The notes beneath the pieces are model-generated. The model was not told where the DNA came from. It saw only the letters and a program-made list of their open reading frames with translations, and ran no database searches. Positions 26,039-33,920 of a stretch of DNA of 45,514 bases are shown piece after piece. The translations under genes and the position numbers were made by a program. Numbering within the stretch: position 1 is the first letter of the stretch; the number at the start of each line of letters is the position of its first letter. The stretch spans positions 1-45,514 of the forward strand of contig JALHON010000005.1 in assembly GCA_022842985.1 (NCBI GenBank). Direction: 5' to 3'. This DNA comes from Acidobacteriota bacterium. GTDB taxonomy: Bacteria > Acidobacteriota > Vicinamibacteria > Vicinamibacterales > UBA2999.

Positions 26039-28540
26039 ATGACGCTGCCGCTCAACGACCTCCGCTTCGCGCTGCGCGGCCTCAGCCGCAGTCCGCTCTT
26101 TGCCGTGGTGGCCGTGTTGTCGCTGGCCCTCGGCATCGGCGCCAATACCGCCATCTACACGCTGGTGGACCAGATCCTGCTGCGCCGCCTGCCGGTGAAG
26201 GCCCCGGAGGAGCTGGTGATGCTCGCCCAGCGCGGGCCGCACGCCGGCAGCAACATGGGCGACCGGATGCACTCGTATCCGATGTACCGCGAGTTCCAGC
26301 AGGGCGCCGAGCCGCTGGCCGAGGTGCTGGCGCGGCGCACGATCGAGACCTCCGTGACCATCGCCGGGCAGACCGAGCGGCTCACCGCCGAGATGGTGTC
26401 GGGCAACTACTTCTCGATGCTCGGCGTGCCGGCCGCCCTCGGCCGCGTGTTCAGCTCGCAGGAAGACGACCAGCGCTACGAAGGGCATCCCGTCGTGGTG
26501 CTCAGTCACGACTACTGGATGCGCCGCTTCAATGGTGATCCGGCGGCGGTGGGCGCGAAGATCCTCGTCAACAACTACCCGATGACGGTGGTCGGCGTGT
26601 CCGCGGCCGGATTCGCCGGGCTCGATCCCACCAGGTCCCCGCAGATCCGTGTGCCCATCCTGATGAAGCCGGCGCTCGCGCCCGAATGGGTGTGGGTGAA
26701 GATGGACGACGAACGCACGCGCTGGGTGCAGGTGTTCGCGCGCCTCAAGCCCGGCTACACGGCCGAATCGGCGCAGGGGCCCCTGCAGGGCCTGTTCCTG
26801 CAGATCCGCCAGCACGAGATGACGCTGCCAGGCGCGAAGGACTTCTCGCCCTACGTGCGCGAGCAGTTCATGAAGGGGCAGCTCCTCGTGACGCGGGCCG
26901 ACATCGGCTACTCCAGGCTGCGCAACGACTTCTCGACGCCGCTCGTCGTGCTCATGAGCATGGTGGGCCTCGTGCTGCTCATCGCCTGCGCCAACGTGGC
27001 CAACCTGCTCATCGCCCGCGGTTTCATGCGTCAGCGCGAGATCGCCGTGCGGCTGTCGCTCGGCGCCACGCGCGGGCAGCTCGTGCGGCAGCTGCTCATC
27101 GAGAGCCTGCTGCTCGCCGGCGCCGGCGGCATCGTCGGCCTGGGCCTCGCGTCCGTCATGACACGCGGACTGCTGGCGTTCATTCCGGTGGACGGCGCGC
27201 CGCTGCTCGTGAGCCCGACGCCCGATGCGCGCATCCTCACTTTCACGTTCGCGCTCACGCTCGCGACCGGCGTGGTGTTCGGCCTGCTGCCGGCGCTGCG
27301 CGCGAGCCGTCCCGACACGTGGAGCACGCTCAAGGACACGGTGGGCGCGGTGGCCGGCTCCGGCGGCTCGCTCTTCCTGCGCAAGAGTCTCGTGGCGGCG
27401 CAGGTGGCGCTGAGCTTCCTGCTGCTCTTCGGCGCCGGTCTGTTCGTGCAGAGCCTGCAGAACCTGAAGGGCACGGAGACCGGCGTGGCGCTCGACAACC
27501 TGGTGACGTTCCAGGTGTCACCGGCGCTCAGCGGCTACGACGACACGCGCACGGGTGTGCTCTACACGCAGCTGCAGGAGCGGCTGCGCAACTCGCCCGG
27601 CGTCGTCTCGGCGGCGCTCGCCGTCGTGCCGATCCTGAGCGGCGACGAGTGGGACAGCACCATGTCGGTGGACGGTCACAAGGCGGTGGACGGCGAAGAC
27701 ATGCAGGCCTACATGAACATGCTGTCGCCGGGCTACTTCCAGACGATGAAGATCCCGCTGATCGAGGGGCGCGACTTCCGTCCCGGCGATGCCGCCGAAG
27801 AGGCGCGGGTGGCCATCGTCAACAAGCGCTTCGCGGATCATTTCTTCAAGGGGCAGAGCGCCATCGGCCGCCGCATCGGCTTCGGCGATCGGCCCGGCAT
27901 GACGTTCGACATCGAGATCGTGGGCGTGGCCGCGGACTCGCTCTACGAAGGTCCGCGCGAGGGCGTGCGGCGGCAGGTCTTCATCCCGCAGTGGGGCAGG
28001 AGCACGGCCACGTTCTACGTCCGCTCACAGCACGCGTCGGCCAGCACGTTCACCCAGATTCGCGGCGAGCTCGCGGCGCTCGACGCGGCGATTCCCGTCT
28101 ATGCGATGAAGACCGTGGAGGGGCAGCTCGACGAGACGCTGCTGACCGATCGCCTGATTGCGTCGCTGTCGGCCGGGTTCGGGCTGCTCGCGACGGTGCT
28201 GGCGTCGGTGGGCCTCTACGGCGTGATGGCGTTCGTCGTGGCGCGCCGCCGCAAGGAGATGGGACTGCGCCTCGCGCTCGGCGCCGACCCGTCAGGTGTC
28301 GTGTGGCTGGTGATGAAGGAAGTACTGCTGCTGCTCGGCGTCGGCCTCGCGGTGGGGCTGCCGGTCGCCGTCGCGCTCGGCCGCTTCGTGTCGTCGCAGC
28401 TCTACGGCATCCAGCCGAACGACCCGTGGATGGCGCTCTCGACGATGGCCGTCCTGACGTTCGTCTCTGTCGCCGCCGGCTTCATCCCCGCGCGCCGCGC
28501 CAGCCTGGTCGACCCGAACCTCGCCCTGCGCTACGAGTAA
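26039..28540 (+). CDS. Acidobacterial duplicated orphan permease (ADOP, MacB_PCD + FtsX twice)
   Basis: This 833-residue inner-membrane protein has two FtsX-type halves. The first has its helix near 18-42 (AVVAVLSLALGIGANTAIY, a typical ADOP opening), a periplasmic MacB_PCD domain to about 290, and three helices (about 300-440) with the coupling stretch MRQREIAVRLSLGATRGQL. The second half has a helix near 455-480, another periplasmic domain, and three helices (about 705-825) with RRKEMGLRLALGA. ADOP proteins lack a dedicated ATPase gene nearby, and none lies downstream here. They are abundant in Acidobacteriota and support the taxonomic reading. The start is ATG 26039, with an in-frame GTG directly before it and no Shine-Dalgarno. 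Confidence 0.92.
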   Translation: MTLPLNDLRFALRGLSRSPLFAVVAVLSLALGIGANTAIYTLVDQILLRRLPVKAPEELVMLAQRGPHAGSNMGDRMHSYPMYREFQQGAEPLAEVLARRTIETSVTIAGQTERLTAEMVSGNYFSMLGVPAALGRVFSSQEDDQRYEGHPVVVLSHDYWMRRFNGDPAAVGAKILVNNYPMTVVGVSAAGFAGLDPTRSPQIRVPILMKPALAPEWVWVKMDDERTRWVQVFARLKPGYTAESAQGPLQGLFLQIRQHEMTLPGAKDFSPYVREQFMKGQLLVTRADIGYSRLRNDFSTPLVVLMSMVGLVLLIACANVANLLIARGFMRQREIAVRLSLGATRGQLVRQLLIESLLLAGAGGIVGLGLASVMTRGLLAFIPVDGAPLLVSPTPDARILTFTFALTLATGVVFGLLPALRASRPDTWSTLKDTVGAVAGSGGSLFLRKSLVAAQVALSFLLLFGAGLFVQSLQNLKGTETGVALDNLVTFQVSPALSGYDDTRTGVLYTQLQERLRNSPGVVSAALAVVPILSGDEWDSTMSVDGHKAVDGEDMQAYMNMLSPGYFQTMKIPLIEGRDFRPGDAAEEARVAIVNKRFADHFFKGQSAIGRRIGFGDRPGMTFDIEIVGVAADSLYEGPREGVRRQVFIPQWGRSTATFYVRSQHASASTFTQIRGELAALDAAIPVYAMKTVEGQLDETLLTDRLIASLSAGFGLLATVLASVGLYGVMAFVVARRRKEMGLRLALGADPSGVVWLVMKEVLLLLGVGLAVGLPVAVALGRFVSSQLYGIQPNDPWMALSTMAVLTFVSVAAGFIPARRASLVDPNLALRYE

Positions 28541-28548
28541 GTGTGAGG

Positions 28549-28656
28549 GGGACTGTCCCAAATCAGGGCCGGGCCAGACTGTGTGAACTTGCTGCCACAT
28601 CCGCGGGCGGAGATGCACCGATAGTGCGGTTCCAGCCAGAATGGGGTCTGACCCCA
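28549..28656. repeat. Two short REP-like palindromes upstream of the methyltransferase gene
   Basis: GGGAC-T-GTCCC (28549-28559) lies 9 bases after the permease stop. TGGGGTC-T-GACCCCA (28642-28656), a 15-base perfect palindrome, lies two bases before ATG 28659. Palindromes of this kind recur between genes in many genomes. No transposase gene is present here. Confidence 0.55.
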
Positions 28657-28658
28657 CT

Positions 28659-29402
28659 ATGCAGGACGACGGCTGGCAGGACTCGGCGGATGCGTGGATC
28701 GCGGACATGGGCGACCACGGCGACTTCGGACGGCGCTACGTGCTCGATCCCGTGATGTTGCCGCGGGCGCTCGCGTGCGCGCCGCGCCGGGCGCTCGACG
28801 TGGGTTGCGGCGAGGGCCGCTTCTGCCGGATGCTCCGCCAGCGCGGCATCGACACCGTAGGGCTCGATCCCACGCCGGCCCTGCTCGCCAGGGCGCGCGC
28901 GCGTGATGCCGGCGGCACCTACGTGGAAGGCGTGGCGGAACAGCTGCCGTTCGACGATGGCGCCTTCGATCTCGTCGTGAGCTACCTGACGCTCATTGAC
29001 ATCCCCGACGTGCAGGCCGCCATTTCCGAGATGGCGCGCGTACTCGCGCCGGGCGGCACGCTGCTCATCGCCAACCTCAACGGCTTCAACTCGGCCTGCG
29101 CCGATCGCGACTGGGTGCACGACGCCGACGGCCGCCGCCTGCACTTTCCGGTCGACCAGTACCTCGAGGAACGGGCGATGTGGATCGAGTGGCGCGGCAT
29201 CCGCATCGTCAACCACCACCGGCCGCTCCGCACCTACATGAAGGCGCTGCTCGACGCCGGACTCGTGCTGACGCACTTCGACGAGCCGGAGCCGACCGCC
29301 GACGCGTCCCCCTCGCGCGCCGCGTCCTACCGCCGCGTGCCGTGGTTCATGGTCATGGAGTGGCGGAAGAACCGGGACCAGGGGCTCGGGATCCGGGGCT
29401 AG
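28659..29402 (+). CDS. Class I SAM-dependent methyltransferase
   Basis: This 247-residue soluble protein has motif I at 46-54 (LDVGCGEGR). The acidic loop LDPTP after strand 2 follows, then EQLPFDDGAFDLVVS and MARVLAPGGTLLIANLN (post-I and motif III region). This is the Methyltransf_11/25 (UbiE-like) fold. The substrate is unknown. The start is either ATG 28659 or ATG 28641, which lies inside a palindromic repeat. Neither has a Shine-Dalgarno. The last codons (RDQGLGIRG) are written by G/C-rich repeat-like DNA. Its TAG shares CTAG with the stop of the opposite gene. Confidence 0.85.
   Translation: MQDDGWQDSADAWIADMGDHGDFGRRYVLDPVMLPRALACAPRRALDVGCGEGRFCRMLRQRGIDTVGLDPTPALLARARARDAGGTYVEGVAEQLPFDDGAFDLVVSYLTLIDIPDVQAAISEMARVLAPGGTLLIANLNGFNSACADRDWVHDADGRRLHFPVDQYLEERAMWIEWRGIRIVNHHRPLRTYMKALLDAGLVLTHFDEPEPTADASPSRAASYRRVPWFMVMEWRKNRDQGLGIRG
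29374..29397. repeat. Copy of a G-rich dispersed repeat inside the methyltransferase 3' end
   Basis: GGGACCAGGGGCT (29374-29386) is repeated exactly at 44090-44102, in the intergenic repeat before the PIG-L gene. It continues as CGGGATCCGGGGC, similar in style. It lies inside the coding end of the methyltransferase gene. Confidence 0.5.
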
Positions 29403-30196
29403 GGCCTGGCAGTTGGCGTGGCGATTCGAACCTTGCTGGCGACGCTCGAGAGCAGCCGGCAGCGGTGACACCTGAAATCGAACGCTCCGTGCAGCGGGGA
29501 CGTCAGCAACCACGGGCCTTTGCACGACGGGCACCGTCGACCTCGTTCTGATGCGTCGCTGCGTCCGAAGTACTTGGACAGGTAGTAGAAGACCGGCACG
29601 CGCGTGTTGCGCTCCAGAAGCGCGGCCTGCTCCCGGCCGTCACGTGACAACGCGCTGTCGTGTCGCGCCATCTGGTCGTGCGCGAAGCGCTCACCGACGC
29701 CTGAGCCGATGAACAGGTCATCGAGCGTCTGGTACGCATCGACCCACGACAGGAAGTCTTCGTAGGTGCCGTTGGCGTTCGTGGGCGGAAGCCGGTAGAG
29801 CGACACGGGGCCGCAGCATGACCCACAACGCACCGCTGGCTCATCGTGCAGGAATGTGGTGAACAGAATCAGGAACGGACGGCGCCTGCAGGTGCACGCC
29901 GGACGCGTCTGGGGCTCCAGTCCGAGGACGGCAATCTTCGGCGTATGGAGGTGGGACTGCCGAACCTCGATGAGGGCCCTGGTTACCCAATCGTTCGCGT
30001 ACTTGTTCTTGAGCGAATCCTTCTCGGGAATACGGACTACGACTCGAAAGCCTTCGCGGACGCGCGCGATCGGTGTGTTGCCGCGCGCAATCTGTCCACG
30101 CTTGAACCAGGCCGCCAGCAGCGTGTGGATGGCGTTGGCCTGCGCATCGGCGCTGCCCGCGACCCTTGATCTGAAATACAGCTCGGCAACGTGCAT
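29399..30196 (-). CDS. DUF2310 zinc-ribbon protein
   Basis: This 265-residue protein matches DUF2310, described as a Zn-ribbon family possibly binding nucleic acid. It has an N-terminal alpha/beta part (MHVAELYFRS..., about 1-95). A CGSCCGPVSLYRLP block is at 124-137, and FLSWVDAYQTLDDLFIGSG, then VPVFYYLSKYFGRS, follow. The C-terminal ribbon has CPSC (222-225) and CHRC (243-246) in FDFRCHRCRLLSSVAS. ATG 30196 is chosen because the family begins at this M-x-VAEL point and GGAGGGG lies just upstream. It converges on the methyltransferase gene with overlapping stop codons. Its role is unknown. Confidence 0.88.
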   Translation of the reverse strand: MHVAELYFRSRVAGSADAQANAIHTLLAAWFKRGQIARGNTPIARVREGFRVVVRIPEKDSLKNKYANDWVTRALIEVRQSHLHTPKIAVLGLEPQTRPACTCRRRPFLILFTTFLHDEPAVRCGSCCGPVSLYRLPPTNANGTYEDFLSWVDAYQTLDDLFIGSGVGERFAHDQMARHDSALSRDGREQAALLERNTRVPVFYYLSKYFGRSDASERGRRCPSCKGPWLLTSPLHGAFDFRCHRCRLLSSVASKVRIATPTARP

Positions 30197-30278
30197 GATG
30201 CCCCTCCGCCACCCGGGCAACTACCGCGCCGGGCCGCAGGTGGGTGGACGCGGCATCTCCCGACGGCGACCTCTGAGC

Positions 30279-30296
30279 ACCGGCAGCTCTGCCGGT
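30279..30296 (-). terminator. Hairpin in the 220-base gap after the M24 peptidase gene
   Basis: ACCGGCA-GCTC-TGCCGGT is a 7-base perfect stem with a 4-base loop, about 120 bases after the M24 stop and 83 bases before the DUF2310 start. It could end the M24 transcript. There is no T-run. The rest of the gap (30197-30416) shows nothing I can name. Confidence 0.25.
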
Positions 30297-30416
30297 CCCC
30301 CATTTGTCAACGACACGGCGGTTGCCATCTTCGTGTCCGGTCGACCCGGCATGCCGGAGCGAAGGGGAGCCGGAGGGAGATGTTGCGTTCACCCACCTGC
30401 GGCGCTCCCGGGGCGC

Positions 30417-31778
30417 CTACATCTTCGGCGCCGGCTCGATGAGGTAGAACGACTCCTGGCGGCCGTCGATCCAGTCCCAGCTGCCATTCGGCAGCAGCAC
30501 CGCGTCTTCCTCGAGCGCGAAGCGGACGGCGAGGCCGCCCCACTCCTTCACCGGGAACGTCACGTTGAGCTCGATCGAGTGCCAGGTGTTCGGCAGGAAC
30601 TCGTAGTCGCCGCGCACGGGCACCCCTTCCTGATAGTCGGTCATGCCGATCGGCGGACCGGCCGCGTGGCCGTGATAGCCCACCGCGTGGCAGTAGATCG
30701 ACGGCACGAGCCCTTCCTTGCGCGCCTGCATCAGCGCGTCGCGCAGCGCCTGATTGCCGGTGCGTCCGAGCTTCGCGTACTGCATCGTCAGGTCCTGCAG
30801 GCGGTTGGCCGCCTTGAGGCCGTCCTTGAGCCCCTGCGGCGCATCCGTCTCACCCGGCTTCAGCACGTAGGCGTTGTGCTGTGTATCCGTCGAGAAGCCC
30901 AGGTAGACGATGCCGAAGTCGGTGTGCAGCATGTCGCCGGGCTGGATGACGCCCTGCATCGTGGTCAGGTTGCCGCCTTCGCGCCAGATCGTGATCGACG
31001 GCTGGAACCACTTGCCGAGCCCCATCTCCACCACGCGCTGGCGCATCCACCACACCACGTCGTCGCTCGTCGTCTTGCCGGGCGTGATGACGTTGTTGCT
31101 GAAGGCCTCGCGGATGATCATGTGCGCCACCTGCATCACGTGGCGGTAGGCCTCGAGTTCCTCGGGCAGCTTGTATTCGAGCCAGCCCACCGCCAGCATC
31201 TCGGCGCTCTTCATGCGGCTCGCAAGCGCCGGGCCCAGGGCCTCGGTCAGCTCGCGCTTCTCGTTCGCGGTCAGGCCATCGGCGTGATTCCACGCCGACG
31301 ACTCGTTGATGCCGATGACCTTCGGATTCTTCTGCTCGACGAGCTTGCGCAGGCCCTCCCACTGCCCGTCGTTGGCCGTCGGCACCAGGGTGAAGAGCTT
31401 CTCCATGTCGAAGCGGCCGACGGAGTAGCGCTCCACGGGCTTGCCGCCGCCGGGGTTGTAGAACACGAGGATGGTGCGCCGGCGTGACGAATAGGTCGTG
31501 AGCGGCGCCATCGAGCGGAACACCGGGTCGTCGTTGTACTCGCGCGACACGATGATCCACATGTCGATGCCCGTGCGCGTCATGAGCTCGGGCATGATCG
31601 TGTTGAACCGCTTCTCGATCCAGCCCTTCACGAGCGGCGCCTGCTCGCGGTGCGTCAGCACACGCTGGCGCGGGTCGGGATACACCGGCGCCTGCGCGGC
31701 GGCGGGCACGGCGGCGACGAAAGCGGCGAGCAGGGCGGTGGCGGCGGCGCGGACGAACACGGACGGCACGTGAGGCAT
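30417..31778 (-). CDS. Exported M24-family (Xaa-Pro/aminopeptidase P-like) metallopeptidase
   Basis: This 453-residue protein has a signal peptide (about 1-29, ending PAAAQ). Residues about 50-200 resemble the creatinase N-terminal domain, and about 210-440 the pita-bread catalytic fold. Metal ligands are visible: Asp287 in HTDFG, Asp298 in FSTDTQH, His in HAVGYHGHAAGPPIG, Glu in HSIELN, and Glu in FALEEDAVL. The family cuts N-terminal residues from peptides, often before proline. An exported copy would process peptides outside the cytoplasm. The Asp-x-Thr-Gln-His motif replaces the more common DxTR. It lies 140 bases after the metalloprotease gene on the same strand. Confidence 0.9.
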   Translation of the reverse strand: MPHVPSVFVRAAATALLAAFVAAVPAAAQAPVYPDPRQRVLTHREQAPLVKGWIEKRFNTIMPELMTRTGIDMWIIVSREYNDDPVFRSMAPLTTYSSRRRTILVFYNPGGGKPVERYSVGRFDMEKLFTLVPTANDGQWEGLRKLVEQKNPKVIGINESSAWNHADGLTANEKRELTEALGPALASRMKSAEMLAVGWLEYKLPEELEAYRHVMQVAHMIIREAFSNNVITPGKTTSDDVVWWMRQRVVEMGLGKWFQPSITIWREGGNLTTMQGVIQPGDMLHTDFGIVYLGFSTDTQHNAYVLKPGETDAPQGLKDGLKAANRLQDLTMQYAKLGRTGNQALRDALMQARKEGLVPSIYCHAVGYHGHAAGPPIGMTDYQEGVPVRGDYEFLPNTWHSIELNVTFPVKEWGGLAVRFALEEDAVLLPNGSWDWIDGRQESFYLIEPAPKM

Positions 31779-31918
31779 GGGCAGCAGTCTAGATCAGTCG
31801 CGCACGCGGACCACACGCCGGCCCTCGGCACGCGTGACGGTCGCCGTACAGACGACGGCCCGCGCCACGTATGCTGTGACGCGGGCCGAACGATACGAGT
31901 GGCGACGGCGTCGGGCGG

Positions 31919-33763
31919 CTACTGCAGCGGGAAGCGCACCCAGCAGCCGTCGGGATGCCGGCGCCCGGGCAGCGGACGGCGGGCCGCCGTGAGCGTGGGC
32001 GACACGGCGTTGATGTGGCCGGCGGCGGCCGAGACGAGCGTGTAGGCGAGGCGCGCGCTGGCGGCGGCGTTCAGGTAGTCCCAGCGGTCGAACGACGACT
32101 TGGCGCCGCGCGCGACCAGATCGGCCGCGCCGATGAGCAGCCGCACCTTGACGCTGTCGGCGTTCGCCAGCACATCGGCCGCGAGCGCGTTCGAGAGGTT
32201 GAGGTAGCCGGCGGTCTCCCACCGGTAGAGGTTGTCGCGGTCGAAGCGGCCGAAGCCGTTCGAGAGCGCGAGGTAGTGCATCACGGTCTGGCTTTCGTCG
32301 CCCGACCAGGCGAACTCGAGCGGCCCGGAGGGCGCGAAGTCGAGGTCGAGTTCCGAGTCGTAGCCGTCGTGCGGATGCGACATGCCGAGGTGATGGCCGA
32401 ATTCGTGCACGCCGGTGGAGGTGAAGCCGAATCCGGCCGCCTTCACGGCGGGGTAGCCGAACATGAACACGTACGACTGCGTGCCGTCGATCCAGTTGTC
32501 GTCGGCGAAGCCGAGCAGCCCGAACTGCGCGCCCATGCTGGCGTCCTTCGCGTCGAACGCGAAGACCTCCCCCACGTAGTCGCGGCGGCCGTAGGCCGGG
32601 ATGTAGGTGCCGAGGTTGGCGTCGAAGTAGCAGTACATCTGCGCGAAGGGCGTGCCATAGGCGGCCCAGCACTCACTGGTGTCCACGACCGTTTCGGCGA
32701 AGTTGTCGAGCGCCTTCTTCGCCCCCGGATCGATCGGATTGGTGCTGCTCACGCCGACCGTCCACGGGTAGTACGGCTGGAAGAGCGCCATCTGCTTCTT
32801 CATGAACGCGGCGTTGAAGTAGCTGAGGCCGTTGCTGGCCGGATCCTCCTGCAGCATCGCCACGTGCGCCACCTTGCCGCCACCCGCCTCGGGCGCGGTG
32901 ACCAGCGGATCGTAGAGGGGCGAGGTGGTGAAGAGCAGATCGATGCCGACGAAGCGGGCGACGAGGCCCAGATCCTGACTGAGCTGGCTCGGCGGACGAT
33001 AGCCGGGCGTGGCGTATTCCCACACCGGCGGCATGTGGTACTGCGTCTGGTTGTCGTCGACGATCCAGTTGTTGGTCCACGACTCGGGGCCGGCCGACAG
33101 ATCGTAGAACCACGACCGTGACGAGGTGCCGCCCCAGGCGATCATCTGCCGCGAGCCGCGCGTGCCGAAGTTCACCGCGGTGTCGGGGTCGGCTTCATCC
33201 GTCTTCGAATAGAGATGGAAGCGGAAGTCGTCGCGGCCGTACCAGTTGATGAAGTAGATCGTGTAGCCCCGGCGCCGGCGGCCGTCCTGTTCGTCGAGGT
33301 AGCGCTCCACCTTCTGCGCGTCGATGTAGAGCACCGGTCCCGTGACGTCGAGCACGTTCTTCGTCTGCGCGTTGTAGGCGTTCTGGAACACCGTGGGCGG
33401 CCCGTCCACGCCAGTGGCGGCGAGGAAGCGGAAGAAGCGGCGCTCGAAGCCGGAGCCGGCGAAGTCGAACGCGTAGCGGAATTCGTAGGCCAGGCCCATG
33501 TCGCGGCCGTTGAGGCCGTAGAACTGGGGATAGCGGACCACCGGGCGGTAGGTGGCCGGCAGCACCGCCCGCAGGGCGTCGAGGTCGATCGCGTCGCGCT
33601 CGTAGCCGATGAACACGATGTTCACGGGAATGCGCTGATCGAGTACTTCGAACTGCCCGGGCGCCAGGCCGCGGAACGAGTCGGCGTGGGCCGTCGCGGA
33701 CCAGCAGAGCGCCAGCACCACGGCGCGTACGATGTGGAGCAGGGAACCTCGAATCAGTCGCAT
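31919..33763 (-). CDS. Secreted metzincin-like zinc metalloprotease
   Basis: This 614-residue protein has a signal peptide (about 1-27, ending ATAHA). The zinc site is HEFGHHLGMSH starting at His453, the full HExxHxxGxxH metzincin form, followed about 35 residues later by a Met-turn-like SQTVMHY. About 420 residues precede the catalytic motif and are unlike families I can name (VNIVFIGYERDAIDLDAL; GYTIYFINWYGRDDFRFHLY). A C-terminal helical-looking stretch (about 510-590) follows. ATG 33763 has GGAGGA 4 bases upstream, which decides the start. It is divergent from the GSDH-like gene across 157 bases. The substrate and exact family are unknown. Confidence 0.8.
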   Translation of the reverse strand: MRLIRGSLLHIVRAVVLALCWSATAHADSFRGLAPGQFEVLDQRIPVNIVFIGYERDAIDLDALRAVLPATYRPVVRYPQFYGLNGRDMGLAYEFRYAFDFAGSGFERRFFRFLAATGVDGPPTVFQNAYNAQTKNVLDVTGPVLYIDAQKVERYLDEQDGRRRRGYTIYFINWYGRDDFRFHLYSKTDEADPDTAVNFGTRGSRQMIAWGGTSSRSWFYDLSAGPESWTNNWIVDDNQTQYHMPPVWEYATPGYRPPSQLSQDLGLVARFVGIDLLFTTSPLYDPLVTAPEAGGGKVAHVAMLQEDPASNGLSYFNAAFMKKQMALFQPYYPWTVGVSSTNPIDPGAKKALDNFAETVVDTSECWAAYGTPFAQMYCYFDANLGTYIPAYGRRDYVGEVFAFDAKDASMGAQFGLLGFADDNWIDGTQSYVFMFGYPAVKAAGFGFTSTGVHEFGHHLGMSHPHDGYDSELDLDFAPSGPLEFAWSGDESQTVMHYLALSNGFGRFDRDNLYRWETAGYLNLSNALAADVLANADSVKVRLLIGAADLVARGAKSSFDRWDYLNAAASARLAYTLVSAAAGHINAVSPTLTAARRPLPGRRHPDGCWVRFPLQ

Positions 33764-33920
33764 GACATCCTCCAGCCGCAGGGACGGCACCTAGCTCGAC
33801 GTTTTGGGGGAGCGCGCGTATCCTGCGTCCGTCGCCCGCAGGAGTCAAGGCCATGCCGTGGCGGCCGCGGTTCGTCGTAGGATGGAGGGGAGGTCGTTCC
33901 CCCGCCTCGAGGACGGCCAC

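Noticed and set aside
26039-28540. The ADOP permease as part of the DUF3299 transporter
   Set aside because: It is separated by 73 bases, has its own duplicated architecture, and this class normally stands alone; the upstream ATPase already has a coupled permease.
30282-30310. Perfect TTGACA on the minus strand at 30310-30305
   Set aside because: No acceptable -10 lies 16-18 bases downstream, where a hairpin sits instead.
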